DNA of 64,000 nucleotides from Changshengia sp963803165 (GCA_963803165.1 CAWDLK010000004.1:62001-126000); one strand, 5' to 3'; positions 19,785 through 29,381 are shown, counted from the stretch's first letter. The notes: generated by a model not told the origin, from the sequence alone. Numbers and translations: made by a program.

Positions 19785-20888
19785 ATGAAAGCTGACACCG
19801 GAGGCCTCGACCCACAGGGTCAGGCGAGCCAGGCACCGGGATACCCGGTCGGCCCAATCCTCCAGAACGCGCCTCCTCCCCACGAGGCGACCCCGCCCCG
19901 GGCCTCCGCGATGCCGCCACAGCCTCCGCCGTACCCGCCGCCGTACCCGCCCCCGTCGCCCCCCACCGGCCCACCCGCGGGGCCCTGGGGCGGCGCACCC
20001 GCCGGCCCGCCGCAGCCACCCGCCCCGCCGTCCGGACCGGGCACCCCGGGGGGGCCCCCGCCGGCGTGGTCCCCTCCTCCACCGCCACCCCGGCAGGGCA
20101 ACCGGATGATGGCGCTGATCGCCGGGGGCGCCGTGGTGGTGGTGATCCTCGCCTACTTCGGGATCGCCGCCGCCGCCAAGCTGCCCCCCTTCAAGGCCAC
20201 GGCCACGCCGACCCCGATCGCCGGCTGCCCGAGCGGCGATCACCTCCAGGCCGGCGTGTGCGTCAGGGCGACCGCGACGCCCACCACCACTCCGAGGACC
20301 TCCCCGAGCCCTGAGGCCACCCCCTCCCCCTCGGCGTCGCTGACCCCGCTGGCGCACATCCTGCCCAGCTACATCACCGGGGCCTCCAGCGACAGCTGCG
20401 AGGTGGAGCCCAGCCCCGCCTACGTCGCCACCGCCGCCAGCGACGAGGAGCTCTGTGACCTGAGCCAGAACTCGAACGTCCCCGAGGACTACGTCCTCTA
20501 CGTGGGCTTTCCGAGTGAGAGCCCGGCGACCGCCTACTACAGCTCCCTGCTCTCGACCAACGGGATGGAAGCGGGCCAGGGGGACTGCTCCGACCTCAGC
20601 ATGGCCAGCACCGCCGACGCCAGCTCGCAGTACTGCGAGGGCTCCTACACCACCAGCGCCAGCAGCGGCTCCGACTTCGTGTTCAGCGGCAACGTGAACT
20701 TCGACCTGGGCAGCGACAACCCGGTCTCCAGCCTCGACGCGTGCTCGGGGGCGTCCTCCGCCGACGTGCTCGGCTTCACCGACCCCACCTACGCCGCGAT
20801 CGGGGTGGCCATCTCCTGCACCGGAACCGAGCTGGACTCCGACGTCAACGACGACTTCACCGCCGGCGACTTCTTCCTGGGCAGCTGA
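19785..20888 (+). CDS. Proline-rich single-pass membrane protein, unknown function
   Basis: A 367-residue protein I cannot assign. Residues about 1-108 are Pro/Gly/Ala-rich with PPYPPP-like repeats, likely disordered and cytoplasmic. A transmembrane helix follows (about 110-133), then a Thr/Pro/Ser-rich linker with a Cys pair (CPSGDHLQAGVC), then an extracellular domain of about 180 residues with several Cys and many Ser/Asp. This layout is common in actinobacterial-type envelope proteins. ATG 19785 follows AGGGGA at a suitable distance; the earlier in-frame extension has no such site. It is convergent with atpC. Confidence 0.75.
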   Translation: MKADTGGLDPQGQASQAPGYPVGPILQNAPPPHEATPPRASAMPPQPPPYPPPYPPPSPPTGPPAGPWGGAPAGPPQPPAPPSGPGTPGGPPPAWSPPPPPPRQGNRMMALIAGGAVVVVILAYFGIAAAAKLPPFKATATPTPIAGCPSGDHLQAGVCVRATATPTTTPRTSPSPEATPSPSASLTPLAHILPSYITGASSDSCEVEPSPAYVATAASDEELCDLSQNSNVPEDYVLYVGFPSESPATAYYSSLLSTNGMEAGQGDCSDLSMASTADASSQYCEGSYTTSASSGSDFVFSGNVNFDLGSDNPVSSLDACSGASSADVLGFTDPTYAAIGVAISCTGTELDSDVNDDFTAGDFFLGS

Positions 20889-20910
20889 CCGGGCCGTCGG
20901 CCACCGCGGC

Positions 20911-21348
20911 TCAGGGGTTGGCCGGAGGGACCCCCGCCCCGTGATCCCGCCGCTGGCGGCGCACCTCGGCAACCCGGAGGCGGTAGAGGGCGCGCTCCAG
21001 CTTGGCCGCGGCCATGGCATCGCTGACGTTCTCGGCGAGGAGCTCCTCGGCGGCACGGCGCGACGCCTCGGCCCGGGCCTGATCGATGTCCTCCGCCCGC
21101 TCGGCGGCGTCCGCCAGGATGACGACCTTCTCGGGGAGCACCTCCAGGAATCCGCCGGAGACGAAGAGGTACTCCTCCACCCCCTCGTTGCGCACCATCA
21201 CCTCCCCGGTGCGCAGCGGGGTGAGCAGGGGGATGTGGTGCGGCAGCACGCCCAGGTCGCCCGCCGCCCCCGGGGCGAGCACGAAGTCCGCCTCCTGGGA
21301 GAGCACCCGCCCCTCGGCGGTGACCAGCTCGACCTGGAGCTTCGCCAT
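20911..21348 (-). CDS. atpC: ATP synthase F1 epsilon subunit
   Basis: Central-stalk subunit of the F1Fo ATP synthase. 145 residues: an N-terminal beta sandwich (VELVTAEGRVLSQEADFVLAPGAAGDLGVLPHHIPLLTPL) and a C-terminal Ala/Glu/Arg-rich helical hairpin (about residues 85-140) that is somewhat long and could act as an inhibitory element. The ATG overlaps the atpD stop by one base. It is the last gene of the operon. Confidence 0.95.
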   Translation of the reverse strand: MAKLQVELVTAEGRVLSQEADFVLAPGAAGDLGVLPHHIPLLTPLRTGEVMVRNEGVEEYLFVSGGFLEVLPEKVVILADAAERAEDIDQARAEASRRAAEELLAENVSDAMAAAKLERALYRLRVAEVRRQRRDHGAGVPPANP

Positions 21349-22790
21349 CAGCCGCCGGCGCCTCCCCCCTCGGCCCCCTCGCCGCCCAGCTCGTGGCCCC
21401 TGGCCACCGCCTGGTCGATGGTGCCGACCATGTAGAAGGCGTCCTCGGGGAGCTGGTCGTGCTGCCCGTCGAGGATCTCGCCGAAGCCGCGGATGGTCTC
21501 CTCCAGCTTCACGTAGATGCCGGGGCGGCCGGTGAAGACCTCGGCGACCTTGAAGGGCTGGGAGAGGAACCGCTGCACCCGCCGGGCCCGCTGAACGGTG
21601 AGCTTCTGATCGTCGGTCAGCTCCTCCTGGCCGAGGATGGCGATGATGTCCTGGAGGTCCTTGTACTCCTGGAGGATCCGCTTCACCCCGGTGGCGACGC
21701 GGTAGTGCTCCTCGCCGACGATCCGGGGATCGAGGGCGCGGCTCGTCGAGTCGAGAGGGTCCACGGCGGGGTAGATGCCGATCTCGGTGAGGGATCGGGA
21801 GAGGGAGACGGTCGCCCCCAGGTGGGCGAAGGTCGTGGCCACCGCCGGGTCGGTGAAGTCGTCGGCGGGAACGTAGACCGCCTGCACCGAGGTGATCGAG
21901 CCCTTCCGGGTCGAGGTGATCCGCTCCTCGAGGTCGCCCATCTCGGTGGCCAGGGTCGGCTGATAGCCGACCGCGCTCGGCATCCGGCCGAGCAGCGCCG
22001 ACACCTCGGCCCCGGCCAGGACGTAGCGGAAGATGTTGTCGATGAAGAGCAGGACGTCGGCGCTCTTCTCGTCGCGGAAGTACTCGGCCAGGGTGAGCCC
22101 GGTCAGCGCCACCCGGGCCCGGGCCCCGGGCGGCTCGTTCATCTGCCCGAAGACCAGCGCGGTCCGGTCCAGCACGCCCGAATCCTTCATGTCGCCGTAG
22201 AGGTCGCGGCCCTCGCGGGTGCGCTCACCGACCCCGGCGAAGACCGAGTAGCCGCTGTGCTCCTCGGCGATGTTGCGGATCATCTCGTTGACCACCACGG
22301 TCTTGCCCACGCCCGCGCCGCCGAAGAGGCCGATCTTGGACCCCTTGGAGAACGGGCAGATCAGGTCGATGACCTTGATCCCGGTCTCCAGGATCTGCTG
22401 GCTCACGTCCTGCTCGCTGACCGGGGGCGGCTTGCGGTGGATGGGATGGCGCTCCGCCTCGGGCGCCGGCATCCCGTCGATGGGGTCTCCGATGACGTTG
22501 AACATCCGGCCCAGGGTCACCTCCCCCACCGGGACGGTGATCGGCTGACCCGTGCTGGTCACCTCGTCGCCGCGGCGCAACCCGTCGGTCGAGTCCATGG
22601 CGATGGTGCGGACGACGCCGTTGCCCAGATCCTGCTGCACCTCCAGGACCAGCCGCCGGCCGCCCTCGCGGGCGAACTCGAGGGCGTCGTAGGTCCGCGG
22701 CAGCCGTCCGCCCGCGAAGGACACGTCGACGACCGGCCCCATGACCTGAACGATCCGGCCCTTGCCGGTGACTGTCTCCCGAACTGCCAT
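21348..22790 (-). CDS. atpD: ATP synthase F1 beta subunit
   Basis: Catalytic nucleotide-binding subunit (480 residues). Walker A is FGGAGVGKTVVVNEM, followed by the catalytic VFAGVGERTREGRDL; Walker B is VLLFIDNIFRYVLAG and the DELSEED-region counterpart is degenerate. The N-terminal VQVMGPVVDVSF barrel is present. A Gly/Ala tail is unusual but short. It lies between atpG and atpC in normal order. Sequence is intact, unlike atpA. Confidence 0.98.
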   Translation of the reverse strand: MAVRETVTGKGRIVQVMGPVVDVSFAGGRLPRTYDALEFAREGGRRLVLEVQQDLGNGVVRTIAMDSTDGLRRGDEVTSTGQPITVPVGEVTLGRMFNVIGDPIDGMPAPEAERHPIHRKPPPVSEQDVSQQILETGIKVIDLICPFSKGSKIGLFGGAGVGKTVVVNEMIRNIAEEHSGYSVFAGVGERTREGRDLYGDMKDSGVLDRTALVFGQMNEPPGARARVALTGLTLAEYFRDEKSADVLLFIDNIFRYVLAGAEVSALLGRMPSAVGYQPTLATEMGDLEERITSTRKGSITSVQAVYVPADDFTDPAVATTFAHLGATVSLSRSLTEIGIYPAVDPLDSTSRALDPRIVGEEHYRVATGVKRILQEYKDLQDIIAILGQEELTDDQKLTVQRARRVQRFLSQPFKVAEVFTGRPGIYVKLEETIRGFGEILDGQHDQLPEDAFYMVGTIDQAVARGHELGGEGAEGGGAGG

Positions 22791-22819
22791 TTGTCCCCTG
22801 ACTCCTTAGAATCTGGCGC

Positions 22820-23674
22820 TCAGGCCTCGAGCGCGGTGGCCCCGCTGACCACCTCCATCAGCTCGGTGGTGATGCTGGCCTGGCGGGCCTTGTTGGCGGT
22901 GAGGGTGAGGCTCTGGATCAGATCGCCGGCATTCTCCTCGGCGTTGTGCATGGCCATGACCCGGGCGGCCTGCTCGCTGGCGAGGTTCTCGAGCACGGCG
23001 CGATACACCTGGGCCTCCACGTAGCGGGGCAGCAGGGCGTCGAGGACCTCGTAGGAGTCGGGCTCGTACTCGAAGTCCGCCGCCGTGCGAAAGACCTGGG
23101 CGGGCGGCGTGACCGGGAGCAGGCGCTGCAGCGTCGCCTCCTGCCGGCCCGCGCTCACGAAGCGCGCGTAGACGAGGTCCACCTGGTCGCACCTCTCCTC
23201 CTCGTAGCGCTGCAGGGCGGTGCGGATCGCGGGCAGGACGGTGGCCAGGGTGGGCCGGTCGCCGTAGTTGCTCACGTCGGAGATCAGGTCGCGGCGCAGC
23301 CGGCGCATCGCGTCCCGGCCCCGGCGTCCGATGGTCACCACCTCCACCGGGACGCCGCCCGCGGCGGTCTCCCGGAGCGCGACCCGGATGCTGTTGCTGT
23401 TGAGGCCCCCCACCAGGCCGCGGTCGCTGGTGACCAGGATCAGGCAGCGCCGGGCGACCGGTCGCACCGCCAGGTAGGGATGCGCATAGCCGGCGTTGCG
23501 GGCCATCAGCTCGGCCATCACCCCGCTCAGCTCGTCCGCGTAGGGGCGAGCGTTCTGCATCCGCTCCTGGGCGCGGCGCAGCTTGGAGGCGGCCACCAGC
23601 TCCATCGCCTTGGTGATCTTCTGGGTGTTGCCGACCGTCCTGATGCGACGGCGGAGGTCGCGAAGGCTGGGCAT
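22820..23674 (-). CDS. atpG: ATP synthase F1 gamma subunit
   Basis: Rotor shaft subunit of F1 (284 residues). The N-terminal helix SLRDLRRRIRTVGNTQKITKAMELVAASKLRRAQ and the C-terminal helix ASEQAARVMAMHNAEENAGDLI...LTANKARQASITTELMEVVSGATAL are both highly typical; the middle Rossmann-like part has CLILVTSDRGLVGGLN. Position between atpA and atpD is standard. Confidence 0.97.
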   Translation of the reverse strand: MPSLRDLRRRIRTVGNTQKITKAMELVAASKLRRAQERMQNARPYADELSGVMAELMARNAGYAHPYLAVRPVARRCLILVTSDRGLVGGLNSNSIRVALRETAAGGVPVEVVTIGRRGRDAMRRLRRDLISDVSNYGDRPTLATVLPAIRTALQRYEEERCDQVDLVYARFVSAGRQEATLQRLLPVTPPAQVFRTAADFEYEPDSYEVLDALLPRYVEAQVYRAVLENLASEQAARVMAMHNAEENAGDLIQSLTLTANKARQASITTELMEVVSGATALEA

Positions 23675-23687
23675 CAGTGCGTCACCA

Positions 23688-25209
23688 CTACGCGTAGCCC
23701 TTCTTGAAGTCCTCGATCGCCGCCTTGAGCTTGGTCTCGAGCTCCGCGGACACCGACCCCTCGGCGATGATCGCCTGCTCCAGCTCGGGGTGGCTCTGCT
23801 CCAGGTGGCGGAGCAGGGAGCGCTCGAAGTCGGAGACCCGGTTGACCGGGACGTCGTCCAGGTAGCCCCGGGTGCCCGCGAAGATGGCCATCACCTGGCG
23901 GGCGAAGGGGACCGGCGCGTACTGCGGCTGGTTGAGCAGCTCGGTCATGCGCTGGCCCCGCTCCAGGGTGGCCCGGGTGCGCTTGTCGAGGTCGGCCGCG
24001 AACTGGGAGAAGGCCTTGAGCTCGCCGTACTGGGCCAGGTCGAGCTTGAGCTGGCCGGCCACCTGCTTCATCGCCTTGGTCTGGGCCGCCGAGCCCACCC
24101 GGGAGACCGAGAGGCCGACGTTGATGGCCGGACGGGTGCCGGCGTTGAAGAGGTCGGTCTCCAGGTAGATCTGGCCGTCGGTGATGGAGATGACGTTGGT
24201 CGGGATGTAGGCGGAGACGTCGTTGGCCTTGGTCTCGATGATGGGCAACGCGGTGAGGGTGCCGCCGCCCTGGTCGTCGGACATCCGTGCCGAGCGCTCC
24301 AGCAGCCGGCTGTGCAGGTAGAAGACGTCACCCGGGTAGGCCTCGCGCGAGGGGGGCCGGCGCAGCAGCAGGGAGAGCTGCCGGTAGGCGTCGGCGTGCT
24401 TGCTGAGGTCGTCGTAGACGATCAGCGCGTGCCGCCCCTTCTGCATGAACCACTCGCCCATGGCGCAGCCCGCGTAGGGGGCGATGTACTGCAGCGGGGC
24501 GGGGTCGGCGGCGGTGGCGGCGATGATGGTCGTGTATTCCATCGCCCCGAACTGCTGGAGGGTGGCGGCGACCTGGGCCACGGTGGCGGCCCGCTGGCCC
24601 ACCGCGACGTAGATGCAGGTGACGTCGCCGCCCTTCTGGTTGATGATGGCATCCAGGGCGATGGCGGTCTTGCCGGTCTGGCGGTCGCCGATGATGAGCT
24701 CGCGCTGCCCCCGTCCGATGGCGAACATCGAGTTCGATCGCCTTGATCCCGGTCTGCAGCGGCGCGGTCACGCCCTGGCGCAGCAGCACCCCGGGGGCGA
24801 TCCGCTCCAGCGGCATGCTGTCCGAGGTCTCGATGGGGCCGCGGCCGTCGATGGGCTGGCCGAGGGGGTCGAGGATGCGACCGATCACCGCCTCGCCGGC
24901 CGGCACCTGGGCGATCCGCCCGGTGGTGCGGACGCTGTCCCCCTCCTGGAGGTGCTCGTACGGTCCGAGGAGCACGGCGCCGACCCCGTCGTCGCGGAGG
25001 TCGAGGGCCAGACCGAGGACGGTGCCCTGGCCGTCGGGGCCGGGGAAGGCGAGCAGCTCGCCCGACATCGCCTCCTCCAGGCCGTAGATGCGGGCGATGC
25101 CGTCGCTCACCGACGTCACCACCCCCTCGCTGGCCTCCACCACGGCGGCATCGAAGCTCGCGATGCGCCGCTTCAGGATGTCGCCGATCTCGTCACTGCG
25201 TATTGCCAT
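23688..25209 (-). CDS. atpA: ATP synthase F1 alpha subunit, interrupted by a 1-base insertion
   Basis: Non-catalytic nucleotide-binding subunit of F1. The N-terminal part (MAIRSDEIGDILKRRI... to GIKAIEL) and the remainder (MFAIGRGQRELIIGDRQTGKTAIALDAI, ending DFKKGYA) are in different frames. The coding strand reads ATC GAA CTC GAT G near 24728-24736; dropping one A restores the invariant AIDSMFAIGRGQ, so the extra base is certain and lies in GAGTTC (24730-24735, plus strand), where GAGTC is expected. Corrected length is 506 residues. An essential gene with an otherwise perfect sequence argues for a sequencing or assembly error. Confidence 0.93.
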
Positions 25210-25234
25210 GGCTGGGTGTGTCCCTGACCTCCGA

Positions 25235-25759
25235 TCAGGCCATCGCGGCCTGGAGCTGCTGAAGATGGCTGTGAACGCTGTCGTCGATGACCCGGTCGCC
25301 CATCCGGATCACCAGCCCCCCGATCATCTGGGGGTCGTGGACCGCCTCGACCCGGACCGGCCGGCCGAAGCGGACGGTCAGCACCCCCTCGATGTGGCGG
25401 GACGCGGTGCGGCTGAGGGGCACCGCCGACGTGACCACGATGCGGAGCACGCCCTGGGCGGCGTCGGCCATGGCCCGGTACTCGGCGACCACGTCGGCGA
25501 GCAGCCCGAAGCGGCCGTGGGCCACCAGGAGCCGGATCAGGTTGGCGGCCGGCGCGGACATCCCCTCGAGGAGCCCGTCCAGGGCAGCGCTCCGCTCGTC
25601 GATGGTGACCCGGGGATTGGCCATCACCGCCCGGACCCGGGCGTCGCCGAGCAGATCGCGAGCCCGCTCCAGCTCGGCGGCGATGGGATCGACGCTGACC
25701 CGCTCACGCGCCACCGCGTAGCAGGCCTCCGCGTAACGGCGGGCGAGCGCGGCGGGCAT
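25235..25759 (-). CDS. atpH: ATP synthase F1 delta subunit
   Basis: Peripheral-stalk connector (174 residues). Begins ALARRYAEACYAVA, as OSCP/delta proteins do, is helical in the N-terminal two-thirds (VMANPRVTIDERSAALDGLL, LIRLLVAHGRFGLL) and ends with the family's GGLVIRMGDRVIDDSVHSHLQQL. Located between atpF and atpA. Confidence 0.95.
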   Translation of the reverse strand: MPAALARRYAEACYAVARERVSVDPIAAELERARDLLGDARVRAVMANPRVTIDERSAALDGLLEGMSAPAANLIRLLVAHGRFGLLADVVAEYRAMADAAQGVLRIVVTSAVPLSRTASRHIEGVLTVRFGRPVRVEAVHDPQMIGGLVIRMGDRVIDDSVHSHLQQLQAAMA

Positions 25760-25781
25760 CAGCGCGGCTCCCTCGGCACGC

Positions 25782-26297
25782 TCATCGGGGCAGGCTCTCC
25801 AGCGACTGCAGGGAGCGCTCGATCAGCTTGCGGTGGGTCTCCGCATCCATGGCGTCGCCGAGCACCCGGGCCGCGGCGGTCACCACCAGGGCCCCGACCT
25901 GGGTGCGCAGCTCGCGGAGCGCCCGATCGCGCTCGGCGACGATGTCGGCCCGAGCCTGCTCGCCGAAGGCCCTGGCCTCCTCGCGGGCCTTGGCCCGGAC
26001 CTCGTCCGCCTCGGCGGCCGCCTCGCGGTGAGCCCGGTCGGTGATCTCCCGGGCCTGCACCCGCGCCTCCTCGAGCAGCTTCTCGACCTCGGCGCGCACG
26101 TCGGCGAGCCGCTTCTCGGCCTCCTGGGCCTGCTGCAGCCCCGCCTCGATCGCCTGCTCGCGCTGCTCGGCCATCCTGATCACCCGGGGATAGACCCAGC
26201 GCCAGAGCGCGCCGACCATGAGCAGGAAGGCGATCGCCTCGGCGATCAGGGTCCCGTTCGGGGAGAGCAGCCCGGCGGACGCGGCGACGACGTGCAT
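25782..26297 (-). CDS. atpF: ATP synthase Fo subunit b
   Basis: Peripheral stalk (171 residues). One N-terminal membrane helix (NGTLIAEAIAFLLMVGALWRWVYP, about 14-36) then a long Glu/Arg/Ala-rich helix that dimerises and reaches F1. The GTLIxxxIxFLLM pattern is characteristic. Ten bases follow atpE. Confidence 0.94.
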   Translation of the reverse strand: MHVVAASAGLLSPNGTLIAEAIAFLLMVGALWRWVYPRVIRMAEQREQAIEAGLQQAQEAEKRLADVRAEVEKLLEEARVQAREITDRAHREAAAEADEVRAKAREEARAFGEQARADIVAERDRALRELRTQVGALVVTAAARVLGDAMDAETHRKLIERSLQSLESLPR

Positions 26298-26306
26298 GGG
26301 CGACCC

Positions 26307-26585
26307 TTACTTCGTCTGGGCGCCGTAGCTGACGATGAAGAAGAAGCCCAGCACGAGGTTGATGAAGTACATCGCCTCGACCAGGCCGACGATCAGGAAC
26401 ATGATGACCGTGAGCCGGCCCTGGGCCTCCGGCTGGCGGGCGGTGCCCTGGATGGTCGCGTTGCCGGCCAGCCCGTCACCGATGGCAGCGCCGATGGCGC
26501 CCCCGCCGAGGGCGAGACCGGCGGCGATCAGCGCCCCGGCCAGGATGATCGAGTGAGCGTTCACGGCGTCGGCAAGCAGTGGCAT
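26307..26585 (-). CDS. atpE: ATP synthase Fo subunit c
   Basis: Rotor-ring proteolipid (92 residues): two helices joined by the polar loop ARQPEAQGR. The ion-binding carboxylate is the Glu in GLVEAMYFI; the second helix lacks the Glu-Ser/Thr pair and extra polar residues of sodium-type rings, so proton coupling is likely. A glycine-rich first helix (GLALGGGAIGAAIGDGLAG) is typical. A 15-residue N-terminal extension is present before the first helix. Confidence 0.95.
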   Translation of the reverse strand: MPLLADAVNAHSIILAGALIAAGLALGGGAIGAAIGDGLAGNATIQGTARQPEAQGRLTVIMFLIVGLVEAMYFINLVLGFFFIVSYGAQTK

Positions 26586-26609
26586 CGGGTCCTTCTCTCC
26601 TGTGGTGCT

Positions 26610-27398
26610 TTAGGCGGGGCTGCGGGCCTCACGACCCGCCTCCGCGACCCCCTCGCGGGCCTGGCCGAAATAGATGATGGTGAGCAGCATGAAGATGAAG
26701 GCCTGGATGCTGCCGATGAAGAGGACGTCGAAGAGCTTCCACACGGTCATCCCGACGATCGCCAGCGGGGAGAGCGCGGTGGTGATCGCGGAGGCTCCGA
26801 ACCAGGCCTGGAAGAGCGACCCCAGCAGGTAGACCATCACCACCCCGGCGAAGATGTTGCCGAAAAGTCGGAGGGCCAGGGTGATGGGCTTGACCACCTC
26901 CTCGATGATGGTGAGGGGTGGGTAGGGGGCGCGGAGGTAGTGACGGAGGTAACCGCCCAGACCTCGAACGCGCACCGCGTAGGCCTGGCTCATGATGAAG
27001 ACCACCAGACCCATGGCGAGGGGCAGGTTGAGGTCGGCGTTGGCCGGCTCGACCGGCTGCTGGAGCGGGAAGAAGTCCAGCCAGTTGGCCACCAGGATGA
27101 AGAAGCCGACGGTCGCTGCGAGGGGCAGGACGAAGGTGGGGGCGTCGTCACCCACGGTGTCGCGGATCAGGTTCCTGACGTAGCCGAGGAAGAGCTCGAA
27201 GACCATCTGCAGCCGTCCCGGCTTGCCGCTGCGGACGGTCCGGGCCAGGGTCAGCCCGATCGCCAGGGTCACCGCGATGGCGATGGCCGAGGAGATCAGG
27301 GTGTCGAGGTCGTAGGTGCAGAGGAAGCCGCCGCCTCCGCAGAGGCTGACGATGGGGTGGTTGCCGGGCGCGGTGTCGGCGAGCAGCGTGCCGATCAT
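26610..27398 (-). CDS. atpB: ATP synthase Fo subunit a
   Basis: Membrane stator channel subunit (262 residues, five or six helices). The essential Arg lies in ITLALRLFGNIFAG, and the C-terminal helix has QAFIFMLLTIIYFGQA. It begins with an outside-facing loop carrying a Cys pair (LCGGGGFLCTYD), an uncommon detail. The start overlaps the stop of the preceding AtpI-like gene by 4 bases (ATGA). Confidence 0.95.
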   Translation of the reverse strand: MIGTLLADTAPGNHPIVSLCGGGGFLCTYDLDTLISSAIAIAVTLAIGLTLARTVRSGKPGRLQMVFELFLGYVRNLIRDTVGDDAPTFVLPLAATVGFFILVANWLDFFPLQQPVEPANADLNLPLAMGLVVFIMSQAYAVRVRGLGGYLRHYLRAPYPPLTIIEEVVKPITLALRLFGNIFAGVVMVYLLGSLFQAWFGASAITTALSPLAIVGMTVWKLFDVLFIGSIQAFIFMLLTIIYFGQAREGVAEAGREARSPA

Positions 27399-27778
27399 CG
27401 GGTGCGCAGCACCTCGCGAAGCGAGGCCCCCGAGAGCACCAGCTGGGCGACCGCCATGCCCAGCGCGACCAGGATCGCCCGCTCCCAGCCCAGGACGAAG
27501 CCGCTGGCCACCGCGAGCAGGGTGAGGAAGAGCAGCCGCAGCAGGCTGGTGGCCGCGAAGGCGACGCCGAGCCCGAGCAGGCGCACCGCCAGGAAGCCGT
27601 TGGCGGCGCCCAGGCAGAGGCCCAGGGCGAGGGCCACGCCGCCCAGCGGCTGGCCGAGGACGGCGGCCACCACCAGCGCCGCCACGGCGGCCCCCGCACA
27701 GGCGCCGGCGGTCACGTTGAGCGCGTGGCGCGGGGCGGCGGTGACGTCCACGGCCGGAGCGGCCAGCTGAGCCGGCAT
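27395..27778 (-). CDS. AtpI-like small membrane protein of the ATP synthase operon
   Basis: 127 residues, four predicted membrane helices, Ala/Val/Leu-rich. It sits where actinobacteria encode the small AtpI-like protein (Rv1303 type) between wecA and atpB, and overlaps both neighbours by a few bases. AtpI-type proteins assist c-ring assembly in other bacteria. Sequence alone is not distinctive, so the assignment is by position and topology. Confidence 0.75.
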   Translation of the reverse strand: MPAQLAAPAVDVTAAPRHALNVTAGACAGAAVAALVVAAVLGQPLGGVALALGLCLGAANGFLAVRLLGLGVAFAATSLLRLLFLTLLAVASGFVLGWERAILVALGMAVAQLVLSGASLREVLRTR

Positions 27779-28077
27779 CAGAGGTACCTCTTCAGCTGCG
27801 CCCGGAGGCCCGCGGCCGCACCGGCCACGCCGCCCAGCAGGCCGAGCAGGAGGAAGAGCGGGCTGGTGCCGGTGAGCCTGTCGAGCAGCAGCCCGGCGAT
27901 GAGGGGGACGGCGACCACCACGGCGAGGAAGACGCCGAGGCCGATCAGCTCGGTTCCCGAGAGGCCGCGGTCCGGGTCAGCGGGCATGGCGGCAGGCGCG
28001 CCGGCACAGTCCGAAGAGCTTGCCGTCGTCACCGCGAAGCCGAATTCCAGCCCGGCTCCGCTCAGGTAGGCGAGCAC
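27778..28077 (-). CDS. AtpZ/AtpI-family small membrane protein
   Basis: Two-helix protein (99 residues from the GTG at 28077; 69 from the ATG at 27987). The helical part, LIGLGVFLAVVVAVPLIAGLLLDRLTGTSP and LFLLLGLLGGVAGAAAGLR, matches the AtpZ pattern of a membrane helix, 'LDRxxGTSP', then a second helix. AtpZ forms a cation transporter with AtpI in some bacteria. No ribosome-binding site clearly picks the start. It is the first gene of the atp run after a gap of about 155 bases from wecA. Confidence 0.72.
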   Translation of the reverse strand: MLAYLSGAGLEFGFAVTTASSSDCAGAPAAMPADPDRGLSGTELIGLGVFLAVVVAVPLIAGLLLDRLTGTSPLFLLLGLLGGVAGAAAGLRAQLKRYL

Positions 28078-28232
28078 GGCGGCAACTTAGCACAGGGGGA
28101 CTCCTGGCCGCCCCTCAGCGCAGAGATCCCGACCCATGGTCACAGCCTACAGGCCTCACCGGCACTCCGCCCAGAGCCGGATGTCACCAGACGAGGTGCG
28201 GAAGAGCGCCCGAGGACGGTGCCGTGGCCGGC

Positions 28233-29381
28233 TCAGTCGAGCTTGCCGGGGGGACGGTGGGGGTCCGCCGTGGCCCCGGGACCGGGGACCGTCCTCCCGG
28301 CGTCGACCTCGCCCGGGGCGGCCCCCACCCGCCGCAGGCGCCGGACCCGCCGGCGGTTGTGCCAGAAGGTCCCGGCCAGCCCGAGAGCGCAGAGGACGAT
28401 GGCGACGTCGAGGATCTTGCGATGGCCGAAGATGGCCAGCCCCAGGCAGCCGAGCACCCCGGTGGTGAAGTAGAAGGTGAGCGCGGTCTCGAGGGCGCTC
28501 ATCCCCCGGGCCTGGAGGCGGTGGTGGAGGTGGCCGGCGTCCGGGGTGGTCGGGCTGACCCCGGCGCGACCCCGGCGCACGATCGCCCAGGCGGTGTCGC
28601 TGATGGGCACGGCGAGCGCGATCAGCGGCACCAGGATGGAGATGCCGGCCGCCACCTTGGCGGCGCCGACGATGGTGATGGCGGCGAGGACGGCCCCCAG
28701 GAAGTGGCTGCCGGTGTCGCCCATGAAGGTGCGCGCCGGGGGCAGGTTGAAGACCAGGAATCCGAAGCAGACCCCCATCAGCGCGGCGCTCAGGATGACG
28801 ACCCCCGACTGGAGGTCGCCGGGGACCACGATCCGGTTGATGGCGGCGAGCAGGGTCACCAGGGCGACGATCCCCACCACCCCGGCGGCGACCCCGTCGG
28901 CACCGTCCATGAAGTTGACCGACACCTGCATCCCCGCCACCCAGAGCACGGTCACGGGAAGGGCGAGGAGGCCGAGCTGGACCAGGTGACCGCCGGGCAG
29001 GTCGACCTGGCCGATGCTGATGCCGAGGGCGTAGAAGGCGACCCCCGCGCCCACCACCACCACCAGCTTCAGCCACCAGGCGAGGTCGAGGATGTCGTCG
29101 GCGGCCATCACCAGGGCCACGGCCCCGGCGACGATGAGGAGCGGCCAGCGCGACTGGATCTGCCCGCCGAAGGCCGCCACCGCCACCACGTAGCCGACCA
29201 GCATGGCCTGGCCGCCGAGCCGAGGGGTGGGCACGGCGTGGAGGTGGCGCTCGTCGTCGGGGTGGTCCACGGCCCCGACCCACCCCGCCAGGCGCATGGT
29301 GAGGGGCACGGCGACGACGCAGACGCCGGCCGCGAGCAGGAAGGGGGCGAGGGCGCTGAGCCAGGACGCCCCGGGCGTCAC
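28233..29381 (-). CDS. wecA: Undecaprenyl-phosphate GlcNAc-1-phosphate transferase (WecA/TagO family)
   Basis: Integral membrane enzyme (382 residues, about 11 helices) that loads GlcNAc-1-P onto undecaprenyl phosphate for cell-wall glycopolymers. Signature residues: the DD motif in MAADDILDL, NFMDGADGVAAG, FMGDTGSHFLG and the C-terminal GHLHHRL found in WecA/TagO rather than MraY. The GTG start at 29381 overlaps the glyA stop (GTGA). The last 40 residues are Arg/Pro-rich and cytoplasmic. Confidence 0.9.
   Translation of the reverse strand: MTPGASWLSALAPFLLAAGVCVVAVPLTMRLAGWVGAVDHPDDERHLHAVPTPRLGGQAMLVGYVVAVAAFGGQIQSRWPLLIVAGAVALVMAADDILDLAWWLKLVVVVGAGVAFYALGISIGQVDLPGGHLVQLGLLALPVTVLWVAGMQVSVNFMDGADGVAAGVVGIVALVTLLAAINRIVVPGDLQSGVVILSAALMGVCFGFLVFNLPPARTFMGDTGSHFLGAVLAAITIVGAAKVAAGISILVPLIALAVPISDTAWAIVRRGRAGVSPTTPDAGHLHHRLQARGMSALETALTFYFTTGVLGCLGLAIFGHRKILDVAIVLCALGLAGTFWHNRRRVRRLRRVGAAPGEVDAGRTVPGPGATADPHRPPGKLD

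Noticed and set aside
24728..24740. Programmed frameshift in atpA
   Set aside because: No slippery heptamer or downstream structure, and atpA is not known to use frameshifting; a single inserted base explains it and recurs at three other GAGTTC sites.
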